Source: Dactylosporangium sucinum (lineage in GTDB: Bacteria > Actinomycetota > Actinomycetes > Mycobacteriales > Micromonosporaceae). Taken from it: a stretch of 64,000 nt of DNA. The first letter of the stretch is position 1; each line of letters begins with the position of its first letter. Below the pieces are notes generated by a model that was not told the DNA's origin, searched no databases, and saw nothing but the letters and a program-made list of their open reading frames with translations. The stretch is from the NCBI RefSeq assembly GCF_014647515.1, contig NZ_BMPI01000012.1:62001-126000 (forward strand). The letters run 5' to 3'. Positions 6,581-15,450 of this stretch are shown piece by piece. The position numbers were made by a program, and so were the translations under genes.

Positions 6581-9409
6581 ATGGCGGACGGGGCGGCGCT
6601 GATCGAGCGGTCCGACGAGCTGCGGCTCGTCCGGCGAGCCCTGGATCGCGCGACGCAGGAAGGCTCGGGAGCGGTGCTGCTCTTCGAGGGGCCGCCCGGC
6701 ATCGGCAAGACCTGCCTGCTTTCCAGCGCTCGGGCAGACGCCGCCGAGCGCGGGTTCACCCTTGCCGAGGCGCGGGGCATGGACCTCGAGCAGACGTACG
6801 CCTGGGGCCTGGTGCGGCAGCTCTTCGCCGACAGCGCCCGGACCGTACCGGCCGATGCCGCTCTCCCCGCGGCCGACCTGATCCGCACTCGCGAGCTGTC
6901 CACCGACCCGGCGGACGAATCGTCGTCGCAGGGCGAGTACGCACTGCTGCACTCGTTGTTCTGGTGGACCAGCGACGTCGCGTCGCGTGGTCCGCTGCTG
7001 CTCCTGGCGGACGACCTGCACTGGTCGGACCTGCCGTCGCTGCGGTTCCTCGCCTATCTCGCCGCCCGGCTCGACGGCCTGCCGGTGGTGCTCGTCGCCG
7101 CGACCCGCCCGAGCACGGACCGCCGCAGCTACCTGCTGTCGGCGGTCACCGAAAGCTCGGGCGGTTCAGTACGGATGCTGCGCCCGTTCACGACCGAGGC
7201 CACCGCCGCGATGCTGGCCGCGGCGATGGGCACCCCGCCGGACGAGCAACTGGTGGCTCGCTGCCACGAACTCACCCTGGGCAACCCGCTCCTGCTCCGC
7301 GAGCTGGCGCGTGAGCTCGCCGCGGCGGACGAACAGGAGCGGAAAGCGGTACTGGAAGGGCCGATCCCGAGCGTGGCCCGCTACGTCGGGCGGCAGCTGT
7401 GGCGGATGCCGGACCTGGCCCGGGTCACGATGCGGGCGCTGGCCGTGCTCGGCGGCCGGTCGCCCGCGGAGCGGCTGGCGGTTGTCGCCGACGCGCCGGT
7501 CGAAGCCGTCCTGGACGCGCTGTCCGCGCTCATCGAGGCCGAACTGGTCGGAGCCGCAGGCGTCCCGGAGGTCTACTCGATCGCGCACCCGCTCATCTGC
7601 GCGGCCGTCTACGACGACATCTCCCCGGCGTCGCGCGCCGCCCTGCAACTGCGCGCGGCGCAGGCGGCCATGCTCGGACGTCACGTGAAGCGGGCGGCGG
7701 CGTACCTGCTGCGGGTGCCGCCGGGCGTCCGGTCCGACCTGGACGTGCCGCGAATCCTCGGCCAGGCGGCCGATTCCTGCCTGGCGCAGGGTGCGGTCGA
7801 CGGGGCGGTCTCCTTCCTGCGCCGGCAACTGCAGGAGGATCTCGGCGAGGAGCGGCGCACCGTGCTGCGGCGGCTGGCCATGGCCGAGGTGCTCCTCGAC
7901 GCCGGCGCCGGGCGGCACCGGCTGGCCGAGGCACTGGAACTGGAGCCCGACCCGCAGCGGCGCTGCGACCTTGCCCTCGTCCTCACCGGCGCGACGTTCT
8001 TCGTCGGGGAGCCGGTGGCGGCGCTGCGCACCGCCGAGGCGGCGTTGGCGGAGGCGCACGACCTGCCGGAGAACAGCAGACGATCCCTGCAGGCCTGGCT
8101 GGTCCTGCTGACGTTCGTCAATCCCGTCGACCCGGCGCGGACCGCGGCCGTGACCGGACTGGCCGAGCTGTCGCCGGACCCGAGCATGGGCGGGCTCATG
8201 CTCGACGGCGCGCTGGCGCTGCGCGACGCGTTCGCGTGCCGGATGGCGCAGGCGCGGGAGCGAGCGATCCGCGCCATCGCGGGCGACCGGCTCATCGGCC
8301 ACCCGGTCGCGGAGAGCCCGCTGTCGTGTGCATGGACGGCGCTGCAGCTGGCGGACGAGCCGGAGGCGCTGCGCAGCATCGACGCCGCGATCGGCTGGGC
8401 CCGCCGGTCCGGGGCGATGCGGACCCTCGCCCCCGCCCTCTGCTACCGCAGCGGGGTCATGCTGGCGCGCGGCAACCTGGACGAGGCGGTCGTCACCGGC
8501 CGGGAGTCGTGGGAAGCGGCGAGCACCGCCGCCGCGAACATCGGCATGTCGTTCGTGGCCGGCTACCTTCTCGAGGCGCTGGTCCACACCGGTGAGGTCG
8601 CCGAGGCGGCGGGCATCCTCCACCACGTCAAGGCCAACCGCTCCCCGGACCTGCCGCACTACATGTGCCTGGGCGGCGAGATCCAGGTCCGGCTCGCCCA
8701 GCGGGACCTGGTCGCGGCCATGGCCGCGATCGAGGAGGCACGCCGCCAGTGCGAGCGGTACGGCGTCCGCAACCCGCTGTTCTGCGACTGGCGGTACCAC
8801 CTGGTGTGGTGCCTGCACGCGCAGTCCGACGACGAGCAGGCGCGGGCGGTCGCTGCGGAACACCGCCGGCTGGCGGCGGAGGTCGGGAGCCCTTGGGCCA
8901 TCGGCCGTTCACTGCGGGTCGCGGCGATCGTCGAGACCGGCGACGCGCAGATCGAGGTGCTCACCGAGGCCGTTGCGGTCCTGGAGCGCTCCGGGGCGAG
9001 GTACGAGCACGCACTGGCGAGCGCTGCCCTCGGCGACGCGCTGCGACGGTCGAAGCGGATCGCGGACGCCCGGGCGGCGCTGCGGGACGCGTACGAGCTG
9101 GCCGAGACATGCGGCGCGACACCGTTGAAAGACGACCTGGTGCGGGCACTGGCCCTGACCGGTGTCCGGCCCGCGGCCGCGGTGCGGCTCGGCCGGTCCG
9201 CGCTCACCACCGGCGAGACGCGGGTGGTCGACCTGGCCGTGACCGGACTGTCCAACCGGGACATCGCCCAGACGTTGTTCGTCACCGTCAAGACGGTCGA
9301 GGTGCATCTGAGCAACGCGTTTCGCAAGCTCGGCATCAACCGCCGCACCGACCTTGCCGCCGCGCTGCACGCCCCGCCGCTGGGCACGCGCCGGGGCCGG
9401 GAGCATTGA
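6581..9409 (+). CDS. LAL-type LuxR transcriptional regulator with AAA ATPase domain
   Basis: This 942-residue regulator has an N-terminal ATPase with Walker A GPPGIGKT (about 32-39) and Walker B LLLLADDLHW (about 140), a long helical repeat region, and a C-terminal LuxR helix-turn-helix (TGLSNRDIAQTLFVTVKTVE, about 885-930). LAL proteins such as MalT sense small molecules through the repeats and use ATP switching to activate transcription. The ATG at 6581 follows a G-rich ribosome site at about 8 bases; a GTG nine bases earlier is possible. No clear target operon is adjacent, as the next gene is convergent. Confidence 0.92.
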   Translation: MADGAALIERSDELRLVRRALDRATQEGSGAVLLFEGPPGIGKTCLLSSARADAAERGFTLAEARGMDLEQTYAWGLVRQLFADSARTVPADAALPAADLIRTRELSTDPADESSSQGEYALLHSLFWWTSDVASRGPLLLLADDLHWSDLPSLRFLAYLAARLDGLPVVLVAATRPSTDRRSYLLSAVTESSGGSVRMLRPFTTEATAAMLAAAMGTPPDEQLVARCHELTLGNPLLLRELARELAAADEQERKAVLEGPIPSVARYVGRQLWRMPDLARVTMRALAVLGGRSPAERLAVVADAPVEAVLDALSALIEAELVGAAGVPEVYSIAHPLICAAVYDDISPASRAALQLRAAQAAMLGRHVKRAAAYLLRVPPGVRSDLDVPRILGQAADSCLAQGAVDGAVSFLRRQLQEDLGEERRTVLRRLAMAEVLLDAGAGRHRLAEALELEPDPQRRCDLALVLTGATFFVGEPVAALRTAEAALAEAHDLPENSRRSLQAWLVLLTFVNPVDPARTAAVTGLAELSPDPSMGGLMLDGALALRDAFACRMAQARERAIRAIAGDRLIGHPVAESPLSCAWTALQLADEPEALRSIDAAIGWARRSGAMRTLAPALCYRSGVMLARGNLDEAVVTGRESWEAASTAAANIGMSFVAGYLLEALVHTGEVAEAAGILHHVKANRSPDLPHYMCLGGEIQVRLAQRDLVAAMAAIEEARRQCERYGVRNPLFCDWRYHLVWCLHAQSDDEQARAVAAEHRRLAAEVGSPWAIGRSLRVAAIVETGDAQIEVLTEAVAVLERSGARYEHALASAALGDALRRSKRIADARAALRDAYELAETCGATPLKDDLVRALALTGVRPAAAVRLGRSALTTGETRVVDLAVTGLSNRDIAQTLFVTVKTVEVHLSNAFRKLGINRRTDLAAALHAPPLGTRRGREH

Positions 9410-9423
9410 TCTCCCGGCCCCGG
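9391..9423. terminator. Perfect 13-bp hairpin between convergent genes
   Basis: Arms 9391-9403 and 9411-9423 (CCGGGGCCGGGAG and its complement) enclose a 7-base loop containing the stop codon of the LuxR gene. On the + strand the stem is followed by TTTCCTCC. It is a likely bidirectional terminator shared with the convergent FG-GAP gene. Confidence 0.75.
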
Positions 9424-9440
9424 TTTCCTCCGGTACCTAC

Positions 9441-10712
9441 CTACGCCTTGCTGTGCAGGATGCCGAGGTAGTCCCAGGTCGACTCGACGGCCACGATGGT
9501 GTTCTCCCGCCCGAACTGGGCGCCGTCCATGCACCAGATCGCGAACCGGCCGTTGACGTGCCGCCACAGGATGTCGGCCTTGCCGTCGAGGTTGAAGTCG
9601 GCGGTGCCGACCAGCTCGTACGCGAGTGACATGTTCGAACCCGGCACGTTGTTGCGGGTCGGATAGGCGGCCAGCTGGGCGAGGCCGTGGTTCCAGATCG
9701 CCAGCGCGCCGTCGTGGTACCGACGCCAGAGAATGTCGTCGTAGCCGTCGGCGTCGAAGTCGGCCACCTTCTTGATCGCCCATTCCGTGGGGTAGGCGCT
9801 GCCCGGGTACCCCTGGCCGATCCGTTGCGCCCCGCGCATGTAGTGGATGGCGACACTGCCGTCGACGTACCGCCACAGCACGTCGTCGTAGCCGTCGGCG
9901 TCGAAGTCGCCGCTGCCGGCCACCTGCCAGTCCAGGTTCGGGGTGCCGCCGGTGTCGTCGAACGGCTGGTCGACGGGCTGGCCGTCCCACCAGACCCGCA
10001 GGTGGCCGGTGGTGGTGCGCCACAGCAGGTCGGTGATCTTGTTGCCGTTGAAGTCGCCGGTGGCCTGCAGCCGGTTCCCGGCCGTCACCGAGCCCATCCC
10101 GACGATCTGGCCGCGCTGGCCGTTGCTCATCTGCCAGACCGTCACCTGCCCGGTGCCCGAGTCGAACCAGGCGATGTCGTCGTTGCTGTCGCCGTTGAAG
10201 TCGCCCGAGGCGAGGAAGTCCAGCCCCGGGTTGCTGTTGTAGGGCAGCTTCTCGGTCCCGGCGACAAGGTCGCGGACCGTGGTGATGCGCGGCTGCCGGT
10301 CGCCGAGCGACTGGGTCAGCAGATCGGAGTGGCGCTGATAGGTCTGGATCGAGACCGTGCCCAGCGAGATCGTGGACGAGTTGGCCTGCACGGTCAGGTG
10401 GTAGGACACGTTGCCGGTCGGCCGCACGACCATCGTCCCGGTCTTCGCGACCAGTTGCCCGCCGACGCGTACCTTCGCGGTCGAGCAGTAGTTGCCGAAC
10501 GACACGAACCACTTGATCGTCACCGGCCGCCCGGACTCGACCCGCGACGTCGGCGCGCTGATGCCCGAGTTCGTCACCTCGCAGACGTTCGTCGGCGGCG
10601 GATCACCGTCATGGTCGGGCGGGATGGCGGCGGCGGGTCCGACGACGGCGAGCGTCGCCGCGAACACGCCCGCGGCGACGGCAGCCGACCCTGCGAAGAG
10701 CCTGCGGTGCAT
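9441..10712 (-). CDS. Secreted FG-GAP/VCBS repeat beta-propeller protein
   Basis: This 423-residue protein has a signal peptide (VAAGVFAATLAVVGPAAA), an Ig-like region around residues 45-125 with a Cys pair (CEVTN, GNYCST), and then six or seven FG-GAP repeats. The repeats carry calcium loops such as GDFNGDSNDDIAWF, SGDFDADGYDDVLWR and TADFNLDGKADILWR. Such proteins form extracellular beta-propellers and often accompany or decorate hydrolases, but no catalytic domain is present here. A strong hairpin lies upstream, separating it from the kinase-like gene. Confidence 0.88.
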   Translation of the reverse strand: MHRRLFAGSAAVAAGVFAATLAVVGPAAAIPPDHDGDPPPTNVCEVTNSGISAPTSRVESGRPVTIKWFVSFGNYCSTAKVRVGGQLVAKTGTMVVRPTGNVSYHLTVQANSSTISLGTVSIQTYQRHSDLLTQSLGDRQPRITTVRDLVAGTEKLPYNSNPGLDFLASGDFNGDSNDDIAWFDSGTGQVTVWQMSNGQRGQIVGMGSVTAGNRLQATGDFNGNKITDLLWRTTTGHLRVWWDGQPVDQPFDDTGGTPNLDWQVAGSGDFDADGYDDVLWRYVDGSVAIHYMRGAQRIGQGYPGSAYPTEWAIKKVADFDADGYDDILWRRYHDGALAIWNHGLAQLAAYPTRNNVPGSNMSLAYELVGTADFNLDGKADILWRHVNGRFAIWCMDGAQFGRENTIVAVESTWDYLGILHSKA

Positions 10713-10769
10713 GGAACCTCCCTGTGAGATGCAAAACCATCGAAAGTCTTGCGAGGGGAGGTGGTCCGC

Positions 10770-10807
10770 GGCATTGGGGTCGATCCCTAAAAGTGGACCC
10801 TAATGCC
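10770..10807 (-). terminator. Hairpin downstream of fructosamine-kinase-like gene
   Basis: A 12-bp stem (10770-10781 with 10796-10807, one G-U pair) with a 14-base loop lies just beyond the stop of the reverse-strand kinase gene and before the FG-GAP gene start. It is a probable terminator that isolates the two genes. Confidence 0.6.
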
Positions 10808-10813
10808 CCAACA

Positions 10814-11707
10814 TCACTTCGCGCTTGGTCGCGTCCGGAACGGGGCGAGTGCGGCACGGACCTGGTCGGCCGCGCCCCAGTCGTCGTCGAACTGGGCCAG
10901 CACGGCGAGGTGTTGGCGCAGCTGGACGATCGGCATGCGGGACCGCCAGCCGTCGTCGAGTGCGGTCAGCTCCGCATAGACCTCGAAGAACCGTTGCGCC
11001 TCGGGCGGGGGCGAGGTGGACCACACGTGGGCGAGGTCGACCTCGGCCCACATGTAGGACACGGCCGGGTCGATCAGCGCCGGCTGGCCGTCCGGGTCGG
11101 CCAGGACGTTCTGCGCCCACAGGTCGCCGTGCGTCAGGCACGCCGGCCGGTCCGGCAGCAGGTCGGGCAGCCGGTGACACAGCCGCTCCAGCGCCGCCCG
11201 GTCTCCGGGGTCGAGTGCCGCCTCGACGCGGGGCTGCCCGAGCCACCGAAGCAGCCGGTGCTGGGCGAAGAACGCGAAGCCGTCGTCGTCCCAGGTGTTG
11301 ATCTGCCGGCGGCGGCCCAGCCAGTTGTCGCGGTGCCATCCGAAGCGAGGATGGGTCGTGCTCGTGTGCAGGCGGGCGAGCGCGTGCGCGAACTGCTCCC
11401 AGAAGGTCTCGCTGCGCGGCCTCGGCCGCAGCACCGACAACACCAGCAGTTCCCGGTCCGCCAGGATCACCTCGGGTGTCGCCACGCCGCCGAGCTCGCG
11501 CAGGGCGGCCAGCCCTTCGGCCTCCGCGGCGAAGACGTCGTCGGCCGGCGGGTCGGCGAAGGCCTTGACGAACACCGGCGGCGCGTCCCGCCGGACGGCG
11601 ATGCCCGCGAGCGCCGCAAGCCCACCCTCCGCCGGCTCCACGGCAACGACATCGCGCATCCCGGCCCGCAGCAGGCATTCCAGCAGGAACGTCGCCGAGC
11701 GCGTCAC
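10814..11707 (-). CDS. Fructosamine/ketosamine-3-kinase family protein
   Basis: This 297-residue protein has the aminoglycoside-phosphotransferase-like kinase fold. PVFVKAF near residue 45 holds the ATP-binding Lys, THPRFGWHRDNWLG is typical of fructosamine kinases, the catalytic loop is LTHGDLWAQNVL (about 190), and the metal-binding Asp is in ALIDPAVSY. The family phosphorylates sugar amines on glycated proteins or small molecules for deglycation. All key residues are present. It is monocistronic by appearance. Confidence 0.88.
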   Translation of the reverse strand: MTRSATFLLECLLRAGMRDVVAVEPAEGGLAALAGIAVRRDAPPVFVKAFADPPADDVFAAEAEGLAALRELGGVATPEVILADRELLVLSVLRPRPRSETFWEQFAHALARLHTSTTHPRFGWHRDNWLGRRRQINTWDDDGFAFFAQHRLLRWLGQPRVEAALDPGDRAALERLCHRLPDLLPDRPACLTHGDLWAQNVLADPDGQPALIDPAVSYMWAEVDLAHVWSTSPPPEAQRFFEVYAELTALDDGWRSRMPIVQLRQHLAVLAQFDDDWGAADQVRAALAPFRTRPSAK

Positions 11708-11813
11708 GACGGGCTCCTCTGTCCCGGATGCTTGTCCGCCACATCATAGACGGGCGGGACTGCTCCCACGGCCCGCCGAGGAACGACTCGGCCTCCTGCC
11801 GGCAGGGCTCTCG

Positions 11814-12311
11814 TTACCGTTGCCGGTCCAGCGCGCGCTTTCGCCTGTCCCGGCTGCCGGTGAGCAGGCCGGCGCCGAGGAGGGCGCCCCAGGCGAGGAA
11901 CAGCGGATCCCACAGGTACGCGTGGCCGATCATCGCCTCCCGGTCGTAGCCGCCCTCCGGCCGCAGCACGCCACCCAGCACGAGCCAGGCCACGATGGAG
12001 TTCAACGCCCCGTATCCGGTGAGCACGGCGGCGGCCAGCCACGCGAACGCCCGCCAGGCGCCCGGGCGAGGGAGCGGCCTTCTGCCGGCCGCCAGGGGAA
12101 TGATCACGACCGCGCATTTCAGCGCAGCAACGACGATCAGCAACAGGCCGGCAGTCACCGGCGCTTCCCGCGCGGCGGTCACCGCCCACTGGCCGACCGT
12201 CGGCAACAGCCAGCGACCGCCGAGTGCCCAGTAGAGACTGAACCCCGCATGCGTGAGGCCTGCGACTGCGGCTCCCATGAGGAACTGGGCTTCCGTGGGC
12301 CTGCCTGGCAT
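11814..12311 (-). CDS. DUF3995-type integral membrane protein
   Basis: The 165-residue product has four membrane helices (TEAQFLMGAAVAGLTHAGFS, VTAGLLLIVVAALKCAVVII, AFAWLAAAVLTGYGALNSIV, AYLWDPLFLAWGALLGAGLL). The sequence HAGFSLYWALGGRWLLP near the start is the hallmark of the DUF3995 family. The function is not known. A 12-bp palindrome lies upstream at 12384-12411. Confidence 0.8.
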   Translation of the reverse strand: MPGRPTEAQFLMGAAVAGLTHAGFSLYWALGGRWLLPTVGQWAVTAAREAPVTAGLLLIVVAALKCAVVIIPLAAGRRPLPRPGAWRAFAWLAAAVLTGYGALNSIVAWLVLGGVLRPEGGYDREAMIGHAYLWDPLFLAWGALLGAGLLTGSRDRRKRALDRQR

Positions 12312-12383
12312 GGCTCGATGCTAGGCCACGTGACTTCACCGGGGGCGGGGCGACCCGCACGGACCGAAGCCTCGCACCCGGGA

Positions 12384-12411
12384 GTTGACCTTGGACAGCT
12401 CCAAGGTCAAC
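12384..12411. promoter_or_regulatory. Perfect 28-base palindrome: terminator or MerR-type operator
   Basis: GTTGACCTTGGA (12384-12395) and its exact complement (12400-12411) flank a 4-base loop. A weaker relative, GTTGACC with GGTCAGC, spans 12427-12453. The site is 43 bases downstream of the Asp-rich gene and 70 bases upstream of the DUF3995 gene, so it could terminate the first or control the second. The TTGACC arms resemble MerR-family operators, but no good -10 element is visible. Confidence 0.45.
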
Positions 12412-12453
12412 CCGAGCTCCGGACCGGTTGACCGGCGCCTGTCGAAGGTCAGC

Positions 12454-12681
12454 CTACGAGGCGTCCGCGGTCAGGTCGGTGGTCACGCCGGTGTTGGCGT
12501 CGTACGACAACTCGTAGACGCCGTCGCCGTTGGCGTCCAGCGCGGCGAAGTCCGGCTCGCCGTCGCCGTCCGTGTCGGCGACCAGGACGTTGCTGCCGTC
12601 GTCGAGGGTGTAGATCTGGGCCGGGTCCACGTCGCCGTCGCCGTCGAGGTCCTTGCTCAAGCTGACGTAGTCGTCGCTCAT
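12454..12681 (-). CDS. Small acidic protein with three DxDxDG calcium-loop-like repeats
   Basis: The 75-residue protein begins MSDDYVSL and contains DLDGDGDVD, DTDGDGEPD and DANGDGVYE, each the start of an EF-hand or dockerin-type calcium loop, spaced about 22 residues apart. It has no signal peptide or membrane segment. The ATG at 12681 is 9 bases after a GGAGG ribosome site. It may bind calcium or act as an acidic structural protein. No known family name is assigned, and isolated loops of this type are also found in thrombospondin type 3 repeats. Confidence 0.7.
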   Translation of the reverse strand: MSDDYVSLSKDLDGDGDVDPAQIYTLDDGSNVLVADTDGDGEPDFAALDANGDGVYELSYDANTGVTTDLTADAS

Positions 12682-12771
12682 ATTGATGATCCTCCAGTCG
12701 CAGGTGTGCTGAAGCGTAGCGGCCACGAACGGCACGGGTGCCGCGGGTGTCGTGCGTGCCCGGCGTCCCCG

Positions 12772-13992
12772 TCAGCCAGGGGTCGGCAGCGGGGCAACGG
12801 GCCAGTTGAGGATCTTGGCGCCGCGCACGGCGGCCTGCAGCGTGAAGCGGTGCTCCGGGTCGGCCGGGTCGTAGCCGGTCAGGGTCTTCACGCGGGCCAG
12901 CCGGTAGGTGACGGTGCGGACCGACACGTGCAGCCGTTTGGCGGCCTCCGTGGCCACGGCGCCGGCGCGGAAGTACACGTCGAGGGTGTCCAGCAACGGT
13001 TGCGCGCCGCCGCGGCTGTGCACGAGCGGGCTGAGCACGGCGGCGACCAGGTCGACGATGGCGGGCTGGTCACGCAGCAGCACCCGGTAGACCAGCAGGT
13101 CGTGGGCGCTGACCACCGGGGTGTCGAGGTGGAGGCGGGTGGCCATGGCCAGCGCCTCGCGAGCCTCCTCGTAGGAGCGGGCGATGCCGTACAGCCCGGG
13201 GTACGGCCGGCCGACCGTGACCTGCCACGGCCGGCCGTGGCGGAGCCTGTTCAGCTCGTCGTGCATCAGCCGGCCCAGCTCCTGACTGCTGCCGCCGCCG
13301 GCCTGTGCCGACTCTGCCGGCGCCAGCACGACCAGCAGGCCCTCCTTGGTGGCGACGAGGACGTCGCGGTCGCCCAGGCGGTCGAAGATGACCGCCTCCA
13401 GCGCGCTGATCGCGGCGTCGGTGTCGGGCAGGCGCTCGCTGGGTGCGGCCAGCGCCACCTGGTGCACCCGGGCGAGGTCCAGTCCGAACGGCTCCGCCCG
13501 CTCGACCAGCCCGCCGAGATCGGAGTCGCCGCGCAGCAGGTCGTCGATGACTTCCCGGCGTAGGGCCTCCTCGCGGCGGACCAGGTCGCGGCGGGCGTCG
13601 GCGTAGCCCTCGGCGAGGGTGGCAACCGCGTCGTCGATGACGGACAGCACCGCCGCCGCGGCCGTGCGCACCACCTCGCTGTCGCGGGAGCCCACCACGA
13701 TCGGCAGGTCCTGCCACAGCCGTCGCGCCGCGGACAGGTACAGCTGCACCACCCGCCCGGCGGAGATGCCCTGCTGTGCGGCCTGCCGACCGAGCCGCCC
13801 GACGGCGTCCAGCTCCGCCCGCTTGGGGCGCCGCCCGGTCACCGCGGCGTCGGCCAGCAGCGGCAGGTAGTCGCCGAGCAGGTCGACCGGCACCCCGCCG
13901 GCGTCGTGGCTGGCGCTCTCCGCGACGTCGACCAGCCACGCCTCGCGGCTCGTAGCCGCCTCGTCCTTCCGGCGAGAACTCCGCGCGGTCAT
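12772..13992 (-). CDS. PucR/CdaR-family transcriptional regulator
   Basis: The 406-residue regulator has an N-terminal helical domain (about 1-160), a GGDEF-like middle domain (about 165-300, KEGLLVVLAPAE, WQVTVGRPYPGLYGIARSYE) and the C-terminal PucR helix-turn-helix (about 335-390, LLDTLDVYFRAGAVATEAAK then LHVSVRTVTYRLARV). The family regulates purine, amino-acid and other catabolism and can sense ligands. The start is the ATG preceded by GGAGG at 7 bases. It is divergent from an MreB-like gene across a 590-base gap with repeated TTGCCG motifs, which may be its operators. Confidence 0.9.
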   Translation of the reverse strand: MTARSSRRKDEAATSREAWLVDVAESASHDAGGVPVDLLGDYLPLLADAAVTGRRPKRAELDAVGRLGRQAAQQGISAGRVVQLYLSAARRLWQDLPIVVGSRDSEVVRTAAAAVLSVIDDAVATLAEGYADARRDLVRREEALRREVIDDLLRGDSDLGGLVERAEPFGLDLARVHQVALAAPSERLPDTDAAISALEAVIFDRLGDRDVLVATKEGLLVVLAPAESAQAGGGSSQELGRLMHDELNRLRHGRPWQVTVGRPYPGLYGIARSYEEAREALAMATRLHLDTPVVSAHDLLVYRVLLRDQPAIVDLVAAVLSPLVHSRGGAQPLLDTLDVYFRAGAVATEAAKRLHVSVRTVTYRLARVKTLTGYDPADPEHRFTLQAAVRGAKILNWPVAPLPTPG

Positions 13993-14582
13993 CAACGCAC
14001 CTCCGACTGCTCGACGGGCACCCGCCCGCCACCGACTTCCCCGGCGAGCATGCCGAACACTGGCACAGATTGCCGACGACCGGCCAACAGCGGCAAACAT
14101 TCTCCCAGCCAGTACCGCTGGCAGGGCCATCTGCGGCCGGCGAAGCCGGACGACATTGCCGATGACCGGCAATCTGGCCGGTGCGAGCTTGCCGACCGGT
14201 GTTGGTGCGAATCGGTGGCCGGTGGCCGATGCTGGAGTTTCATTTCGGCACGGCTTTGCAGGGGTGGTGGCGATGACGACTGGCACGTCCTACAGCATGC
14301 GCAGCGCCGCCCCGGCCGCTGCCTTATCGTCCCGGCGTTCGTCGCCGCCCGGCGGCAAGGGACTGCCGAGCAGCGCGCGCTGACCGTCGGGCCGGCACCG
14401 CACGCAGCGGTCGACGCCGGCGGGCCGGATCCAGCCATCCGCGCAAACCCTTCCGCACCTGCCCTCGGCGTACCCGGAACCTGCATCAACCAACCTCCGG
14501 CGGCGTCATGGAGACGCAATGGACCGCGTTCGGGCATTCCAGATTCGGGCATTCGAGATTCGGGCATTCGAGAGGAGAACCA
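13993..14582. promoter_or_regulatory. 590-base divergent intergenic region with repeats
   Basis: No gene is recognised. Three TTGCCGA motifs occur: TTGCCGACGACCGGC at 14070, TTGCCGATGACCGGC at 14156 (an inverted pair TTGCCG/CGGCAA with 5-base loop, 14156-14172) and TTGCCGACCGG at 14189. Just before the MreB-like start there are three direct copies of a 15-base unit, TTCGGGCATTCGAGA or one base different, between about 14529 and 14573. These are candidate binding sites for the PucR regulator and a repeat-bearing promoter or leader. Confidence 0.5.
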
Positions 14583-15398
14583 GTGCTCACCAGACCGACT
14601 CACATGACGACCCTCGAACGCGGGATGACGCTTTCGGCGCACGGCACCCCGGCCCTCCAACTCGCGGCCGTCGGGGTCGACCTCGGCAGTGCCAACACCC
14701 GGATCTGGGCGGCCGGGCACGCCACGTTGCACGCCACCTACCCGACGCCGGCCGGCGCGGGACGGTCCGGCCCGGTCGACCGCGGCCGGATCACCGACCC
14801 GAAGGCGATGCAGGGGTTGCTGTCCGGTCTGCTCGGTGAGCGGCGACGGCCACTGCCCTCGGGCATGGTCGTGGTGGCGTGCCGGCCCGTCGGCAGCGAC
14901 CCGCGAGGCGAACGGGCCATGCGTGAGGTGCTCACGGCAGTGCTCGAGCCGGCCCGGCTGCTGTTCATCAACACCGTGCGCGCCGCCGCGATCGGTGCCG
15001 CCGCGGCACCCGGTCCGCTGCTCATCGCCGACGTTGGAGCGCACCTGACCGAGGTCGCCGTGCTCTCGGACGGCATCATCGTCGCCGCCGAACGGCAGGA
15101 CGTCGGACTGCACGACGACGCCGATGGACCGGACCCCGATGCGGCGCTCGTCGCGGCCGTCACGGGCCTCATCGGCCAGGTGCGCCGCCGGCCGGGCGAC
15201 CGCCGGGCCATCGCGGCCGCGGTGCGCGGCGGCCTGCTGCTCGTCGGCGGCGGCGCGGCCCGCCCCCGGCTGGCTGCCCGCATCGCCGGCGCGACCGGCA
15301 TCCCTGTCCGCCGTCCGGCCGCACCGCAGCTGGCCGCCGTGCGCGGCGCGGCCCTGGCCGCCTCCGCCGCCCTGCGCCACAGCGCCGCACGGCCCTGA
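14583..15398 (+). CDS. MreB-like actin-fold ATPase
   Basis: This 271-residue protein has the three nucleotide motifs of the actin/Hsp70 superfamily: phosphate 1 VGVDLGSANTRIWAAG (about 30-45), phosphate 2 LLIADVGAHLTEVAV (about 145-160) and adenosine LLLVGGGAARPRLAARI (about 220-235). The spacing fits MreB-like proteins, but it is shorter than MreB (about 340), lacks mreCD neighbours and has a divergent sequence, so a role in cell shape is not certain. The GTG start is 5 bases after AGAGGAG. It is followed at 52 bases by a DksA/TraR-type zinc-finger gene in the same direction. Confidence 0.75.
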   Translation: MLTRPTHMTTLERGMTLSAHGTPALQLAAVGVDLGSANTRIWAAGHATLHATYPTPAGAGRSGPVDRGRITDPKAMQGLLSGLLGERRRPLPSGMVVVACRPVGSDPRGERAMREVLTAVLEPARLLFINTVRAAAIGAAAAPGPLLIADVGAHLTEVAVLSDGIIVAAERQDVGLHDDADGPDPDAALVAAVTGLIGQVRRRPGDRRAIAAAVRGGLLLVGGGAARPRLAARIAGATGIPVRRPAAPQLAAVRGAALAASAALRHSAARP

Positions 15399-15450
15399 CC
15401 GGCGCACATCCGACCGACGTTCGCTTTTCGGACAATTCGATGGGAGATCC

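Noticed and set aside
14290-14507. Small open frames in the gap upstream of the MreB-like gene
   Set aside because: Short, Arg/Pro/Ala-rich and without ribosome sites or recognisable families.
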